This document shows positions 59,601-64,000 of a stretch of DNA of 64,000 bases, piece by piece (within the stretch, counting starts at the first letter, position 1; each line of letters starts with the position of its first letter). Location of the stretch: positions 7,074,508 through 7,138,507 of the forward strand of contig CM053331.1 of assembly GCA_028583605.1 (NCBI GenBank). Direction: 5' to 3'. Under the pieces are notes generated by a model, which worked only from the letters and a program-made list of their open reading frames with translations, had not been told where the DNA came from and made no database searches. The DNA comes from Dastarcus helophoroides (Eukaryota; Arthropoda; Insecta; Coleoptera; Bothrideridae). The position numbers and the translations under genes are program-made.

Positions 59601-60360
59601 ACTTTGGAATATTTGAGCAGTTGTCAATTTTTTAGTAAAAAACTTTAATAAATACTTTCTACTAGAAATTAGAAACTTTTATCAAAACTCCATGTTTAAA
59701 TTTTAAAAGTGCATATTTTTTAATTTCAAATTTTCCTAGAAATCTCGAATCTTTCCGAAAAATATTTATTAAACCAAATTTTACTTTTCTAGTTTTTTTT
59801 CGAAATTGGAGCTTTTTTTCTTCAAAACTGGGGTTTCTTCTTAAATTTTTATCCAAAAATCGAAGATTTCGTATATACATTTGAGATTAAAGTCGAAATT
59901 TAAAAAAAATTGGGTTTAACTTTTAAATGTTTTTCTCTAATTTCAAATTGTCTACTCTGTTTGAAAATTTTAATCTTTAAACGTACACTTTGCTTCAAAA
60001 AACTTTCTTACGAAATTCGAATTTATAAAATAACACTTTTTTTTTGGAAATCATGGTTGTTTTTTGAATACTTCAACTTTTTATAAAAATGTCTTATTTT
60101 TTAAAAATATATCAAAATTTTAACAAAAACCCCTGATATTCCAAATTTTTCTGGAAATTTGGGTTTTTTCTTTCGAAATTTAGTTTCCTTGACAATTTTC
60201 AACCAGAAAATCAACGTTTTTTTCAAATCGCTACCTATTTTGTGAATATATATTTTTCTCAAATATTTCAATACAAATTTGAAATTCGAATTTTTTCTTG
60301 CGATTTCAAACTTTTACTAAAAATTCACTTTTTTTCGAAATCTTGTAATTTTAATTGAAT
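56612..60360. repeat. Degenerate T-rich array
   Basis: Long T-rich run of TTTTGAAAATTTCGAC-type motifs. Some segments resemble 58780-58990 and 57180-57360 duplicated within the array (for example aaatatttgaggttaaagtg and aaatatttaagattaaagtg). No gene. Confidence 0.65.
59205..59330. mobile_element. ATCGATG-rich MITE-like fragment, copy 3
   Basis: Matches 8640-8768 and 26640-26775: aatatcgatgttcaaacatc followed by gatgctttttt and gcatccctac. Confidence 0.5.
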
Positions 60361-60690
60361 TTGAAAGAGGCGTTATTTAAAAGTTTGCACAAGGGCGGCT
60401 GAACAGCACGCTGCGGGCCCTGCTCCTCTGATTTGCAATTTGACCAGAACGAGTTCAAGTTCTCTTTTCCTATTTCAGTTTTTTTTTATATAAATACTGG
60501 AACAGAAACGCAAGTTTCCTGATTTCTCATTTCCTAGGCGATTTCGTGGTCAATTAATTCAAAGTTCGAAAAAAAATGTTTGAGGCCAGATGCTGTAACA
60601 ATAAAACGAATGAAAATGTTGATGTTTATAAAAACGAAGACGGGGTATTTTAGGGTGCAATGTAATGTCATTTTTGTGTATGATTTAAAG
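60361..60690. other. Stretch without recognised features
   Basis: Includes a G+C-richer patch (gcacgctgcgggccctgctc near 60400). No gene found. Confidence 0.35.
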
Positions 60691-61002
60691 CAGTTGAGTT
60701 TCGCCTCTAGTGAGGTTGACACACCGAGTTACCGTGCCCAGCTAAATTGTGCGTTGAAGTGAGTGATTTGTCGTTTACGGCAAACTACGTTTTTCGAAGT
60801 GCATAATTAACGTCGTGCGTGCGTTTAGATCTTCGGATCGCTGGTGCCGCGATAACCAACGAGATCGACTTCTAGTCGAAATTATTTGAGTTTTATTTTT
60901 GTTCTAGCTCGCATACATTGTATTTATTATACATTGCATGCGAAGTTTGTTCTACAAGCAGTAGGAGCCCTGCAATTTTTATTGTATAACAAAATTCTTC
61001 CC

Positions 61003-62290
61003 ATGGCGGCGACAATGGAGAGTATCGCCGCCCAACTGAACAATTTCATGGTAATGTTCCATGAATTAAGAGAGGAGCTGAAGGTCGAACGACGAAGAAT
61101 CGACCAGATCTACGGTGAAAGATTGATGCCAATGCAATCTTCACCGATCGACAGCAACACGGATTTCGAGAGCGAAATCAGTGCAATTAGCGAAGCTCCG
61201 AGCGAGGAATCGAACGGGTCGTCTTCTGAGGAGGAGAAAGAAAACGACTTCCAAGAGGTGATAAAGAAGAGAGTCCGAAGAAAGAAGGCAGCTAAGCAGC
61301 CTTTAACGCAAGGAGAGACGTCAGGAGACGAAACTCCAACACCGTCTAATCCAAAAAAGGAGGAAAAGACAAGGGAAACGACAACTCCAAAAAAGGAGTC
61401 ATAAGCAACCCCAGAAAACTCTCAAGAAAAGGAGAGAAGAAAGGAAAAGGAGAGAAGAAAGCCCCCACCGACACCAAAGTTCAACTTGTCATCATCAGGG
61501 ATGCAGGTAAGTATTATTATTAACTCTATTTATGTTCCAGGAAAATTTGCTACACAAAGGCCAAGTGCGTTTTCGAAGGAGTGCAAGTCCAACCGGCCAC
61601 AGTTACTGATTTTAGGGACCTGACAAGGTTGCTAGAAAAAGAAAAAGTGCAATACCTCTCCTTTGCTCTTCCAGAGAAAAGCGTCAAGGCAGTGATAAGA
61701 GGCATTCTAAAGGACATCTCCGAGGAAGACTTCAAGGCCGCCCTAGAAGAAGACGGGTTTAGACCCATCAATGTCAACAGGATGAGGAATTAATTCACAA
61801 AGAAGCTTCACAATATGATGTTTGTGGAGCTTCAGCATGGCGAAGAGGAGACTTTCAAACTGGAGAAACTGATGGGTCTGAACACCTAAGTGGAAGTTTC
61901 AAGGCCAAGCAAACAGGTAAGACAGTGCACAGGTGCCAAAGGTTCAACCACGGACAGAGGAACTGCCATGCTGAAGCAGTTTGCATTAAGTGTGCTGGGA
62001 AGCACCTTAGCAAAGACTGCAAGCGTCCCAAGGATAAGCCACGTAAATGTGCCAATTACAAAGAAGACCATGTAGCCAGCTAAAGAGGATGTCTCGATTT
62101 CTCAGGACCGAGAAAGCAACAGAAGGCATTTAAGGAAGCTCAGGAGGCACCGAAGGGTAAAACGTCGAGTTCTACAGCAAAGTCAACGACAGCCGAAACG
62201 ACAGCTGCAACTGCAAAGGTTTCGCCGAAACCAGAAGCTTTCAGTGCTAGGGTAAGTGGAAACACAAAATCCTACGCTTCAGGGTAGAAA
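61003..62290 (+). pseudogene. LINE ORF1 (gag-like, zinc knuckles), disabled
   Basis: The frame from ATG 61003 gives MAATMESIAAQLNNFMVMF, a short coiled-coil-like segment, then an acidic Ser/Glu stretch and a Lys-rich stretch to a stop at 61404. After a frameshift it continues (about 61470-61793) with VIIRDAG and FALPEKSVKAVIRGI, matching the PRE_C2HC-type gag domain of Jockey elements. Then it runs to three CCHC zinc knuckles at about 61927-62095, of which the middle one, CIKCAGKHLSKDC, is intact; the first and third have lost a Cys. There are stops at about 61791 and 61887. The product would bind the element's own RNA. A later ATG at 61015 is also possible for the start. Confidence 0.8.
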
Positions 62291-62446
62291 ACTCCAAGAA
62301 GGCGTCAAATACAAAAGCAATACTTCGGAGGAAACTAACCAAATTGTACTGGATTTGGTGAGAGCAGTCTCCGAGGCTGGAAACAGCCAAGAAGCCATAG
62401 TCTCCATAATGATGATGCTTCCAAAGATCCTCAGCCTAAAACGCTA

Positions 62447-64000
62447 ATGGAGAGACGTCAAGAAAGGAGAGTTAACGAAGGAAACTCTGCTCGTCGCCAG
62501 CACATCAAGGCAGTTTTCTGGAACTGCAATGGACTCCAAGGCAACATAAACGAACTCAAAGTTTTCGCAAAGGAACACGACCTGGACGTAGTGATGCTAA
62601 ACGAAACCAAGATGACGTTCAGATCTAAGAATCCCAAAATCCGAGGATATGTTCTTCGCAGAGACAGACCAACTGGCCGAGGAGGAGGTGCGGCTATCTA
62701 TGTAAGTAGAAAGCTAACTTATTTTGCTGCAAGCACCCCGGAGCTGGAAAAGCTGGAAGGAATTGGAGTAAAAATTCAAATGGCGCAGGGATCTCTGAAG
62801 CTGGTGTCTTGTTACTCTAGAACCAACGCCCTCACAGAGACAGATTTGGCATGCATCTTCGAAATAAACAATAACAATGTTATTGTAGCCGGAGACCTTA
62901 ATGCCAAAAACGTCGAGTGGGGTAGCAGAACCAACAACAAAAACAGGAAGACACTTCAAAGGTTCACAGCGCAGAACGGAATCGATGTAATGGCTCCAGA
63001 AGAACCAACCCATCATCATCTCGCCACAGAAATACCAGAGGTCCTGGACGTTGCACTGATGAAAGATGTTCGATACACTGCTAAGTTAACATCAGTTAGT
63101 GAGCTCAGCTTGGACCACAACCCAGTGATGATGACCATCGGAGATGATCGTGGACCCAAGCCTCCAGAGACCTGCCAGAAAACAACCTGGACACAGTTCA
63201 GAGAGTATCTACCAGGAAACTTGGAAGAGCCTGGAGAGATCAACACAAACGATGATATCAACGCAGCGGTGGAAAAACTGGAAATCACCATAACAGATTT
63301 AATTCTGGCAGCGATCAAAACTTTCCGGCGTATAGAAGAAAGGAAACCACTGCCAAATCACTTGGTCGTGCCAATTAGAAGGAAAAATCGTGCCAGGAAG
63401 AGAGCAAGATGGACCAATCTGCAAGCAGATAAGGCGGAAGTCAACAGGCTCATCCACGAGCTCAGGTATGAGCTCCGAGAGCACAAAATTTTTAAGTTTC
63501 AGGAACACCTAAGAAGTTGAAACCTCGAAACTCCATCACATCTCTGGCGCTAAAGCTCTAAGAGAAGATAGGAAACCTATCCCACCGACACACGGACCTC
63601 AAGGAATGGCTTACTCAGATCAGGATAAGGCCGCAACTTTCGCTGAGACCTTTGAACGACACTGTCAGGCCACACTTGAAAAAGTGAACTTAGACTTCGT
63701 AGAGGAGGTGGAAGAAGAGGTCCAAGTTCTTTAGGAGGAAGTGCCAGAAGAAGGCAAAATCATCCAACCGTCTAACGAGGAGGAAATCCAAAGCTTTCTA
63801 CGCAAGCTAAACGTCAAAATGTCTCCAGGTCCAGACGGAATTCCAAACCAAGCTCTGAAGTCTCTTCCGGACCAAGCTGGCAAATACTTTGGAGCAATAG
63901 TCAATTCCATGTTTAAGTACCAATATTTTCCAACAAGATGGAAGACTGCAAACGTAATCTTCATTCCTAAGCCAGGTAAGGATGGGAAATTTTCCCAAAA
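62447..64000 (+). pseudogene. LINE ORF2: endonuclease and N-terminal reverse transcriptase, partial
   Basis: Codons 1-357 are open. The EEP endonuclease spans about residues 20-230 with WNCNGLQ (25-31), LNET (51-54, catalytic Glu 53), GDLNAKNVEWG (149-159), and SLDHNP (221-226, catalytic Asp-His); all expected active-site residues are present. A shift at about 63515 ends this frame. The +1 frame continues with KLHHISGAKALREDRKPIP, a TAG at 63732, and reverse transcriptase blocks KMSPGPDGIPNQAL and FPTRWKTANVIFIPKPGK to the window edge. The endonuclease nicks target DNA and the RT would copy from the nick. The endonuclease part alone looks intact. Confidence 0.88.

Larger units (their letters stand above)
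60697..64000 (+). mobile_element. Jockey-like LINE with ORF1 and ORF2, runs off window
   Basis: It has a probable 5' UTR (60697-61002, start uncertain) with the motif gagtttcgcctctag...gagttaccgtgcc, then a gag-like ORF1, then ORF2 with endonuclease and the beginning of reverse transcriptase. Base composition is clearly higher in G+C than the surroundings. Several frameshifts and stops show that it is a dead copy. The 3' end lies beyond the window. Confidence 0.85.

Noticed and set aside
61507..61540. GTAAGT...TTCCAG resembling a 34-bp intron in LINE ORF1
   Set aside because: It is too short for a normal spliceosomal intron, and the gag frame reads through it apart from one stop.
1..64000. 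CRISPR arrays, tRNA/rRNA genes, bacterial promoters or operons
   Set aside because: None seen. The regular repeats are satellites without unique spacers, and the gene content is from eukaryotic transposons.

Overview
This window looks like an intergenic or intronic stretch of an animal genome, most likely an insect. It is strongly A+T-rich, and its coding matter comes almost entirely from eukaryotic mobile elements: mariner, hAT and LINE families with zinc-knuckle gag, endonuclease, reverse transcriptase and RNase H tail domains. I see no intact host protein-coding gene, no rRNA or tRNA and no bacterial operon structure. Short islands of ordinary-looking unique sequence (about 1.5-2.1 kb, 14.0-14.5 kb, 36.0-36.9 kb, 41.9-43.1 kb, 46.6-47.6 kb and 55.7-56.0 kb) separate the repeats and are probably the host backbone.

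Layout. 1-9.4 kb: foldback elements, a dead mariner carrying a nested hAT-like insertion, then a T-rich degenerate array. 9459-13759: a 4.3 kb non-autonomous hAT-like element with terminal repeats and an 8-bp target duplication, filled with A+T-rich satellite plus a Helitron-like insertion. 15.6-18 kb: direct repeats. 18.5-30.2 kb: a very large inverted duplication with a 4988-bp hAT element (19742-24729, broken transposase) inserted in its left arm. 30.2-34.0 kb: a ~980-bp higher-order repeat. 34.3-35.4 kb: a foldback element with a hammerhead ribozyme in each arm. 37.0-41.8 kb: a ~490-510-bp higher-order repeat. 43.2-44.4 kb: a second dead mariner whose broken 3' end was tandemly duplicated with satellite. 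47.7-48.3 kb: the 3' end of an I/R1-like LINE. 48.9-55.7 kb: two satellite families interrupted by a 3.3 kb Jockey-like LINE (minus strand), which carries a nested plus-strand LINE tail. 56.4-56.6 kb: a second foldback with paired hammerhead motifs. 56.6-60.4 kb: T-rich array. 60.7-64.0 kb: a Jockey-like LINE with ORF1 and the start of ORF2, running off the window.

The most notable system is a set of foldback elements that encode hammerhead self-cleaving ribozymes. Two unrelated families (34274-35383 and 56406-56611) carry motifs with the CUGACGA and GAAA cores, a 6-bp stem I, a 4-bp stem II, a very short palindromic stem III and a GUC cleavage site. The motifs sit head-to-head in the two arms of an inverted repeat. 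A third, more numerous foldback family (copies at 515-769, 1264-1486, 11478-11632, 14583-14696, 46004-46113 and others) has a weaker hammerhead-like core. Flanking direct repeats of 10-13 bp at two of these loci suggest retrotransposition, as known for Penelope-like elements and retrozymes, but no protein-coding partner is present here.

All transposase and reverse transcriptase genes seen are disrupted by frameshifts, stops or lost catalytic residues, so any mobility now would depend on enzymes supplied from elsewhere.
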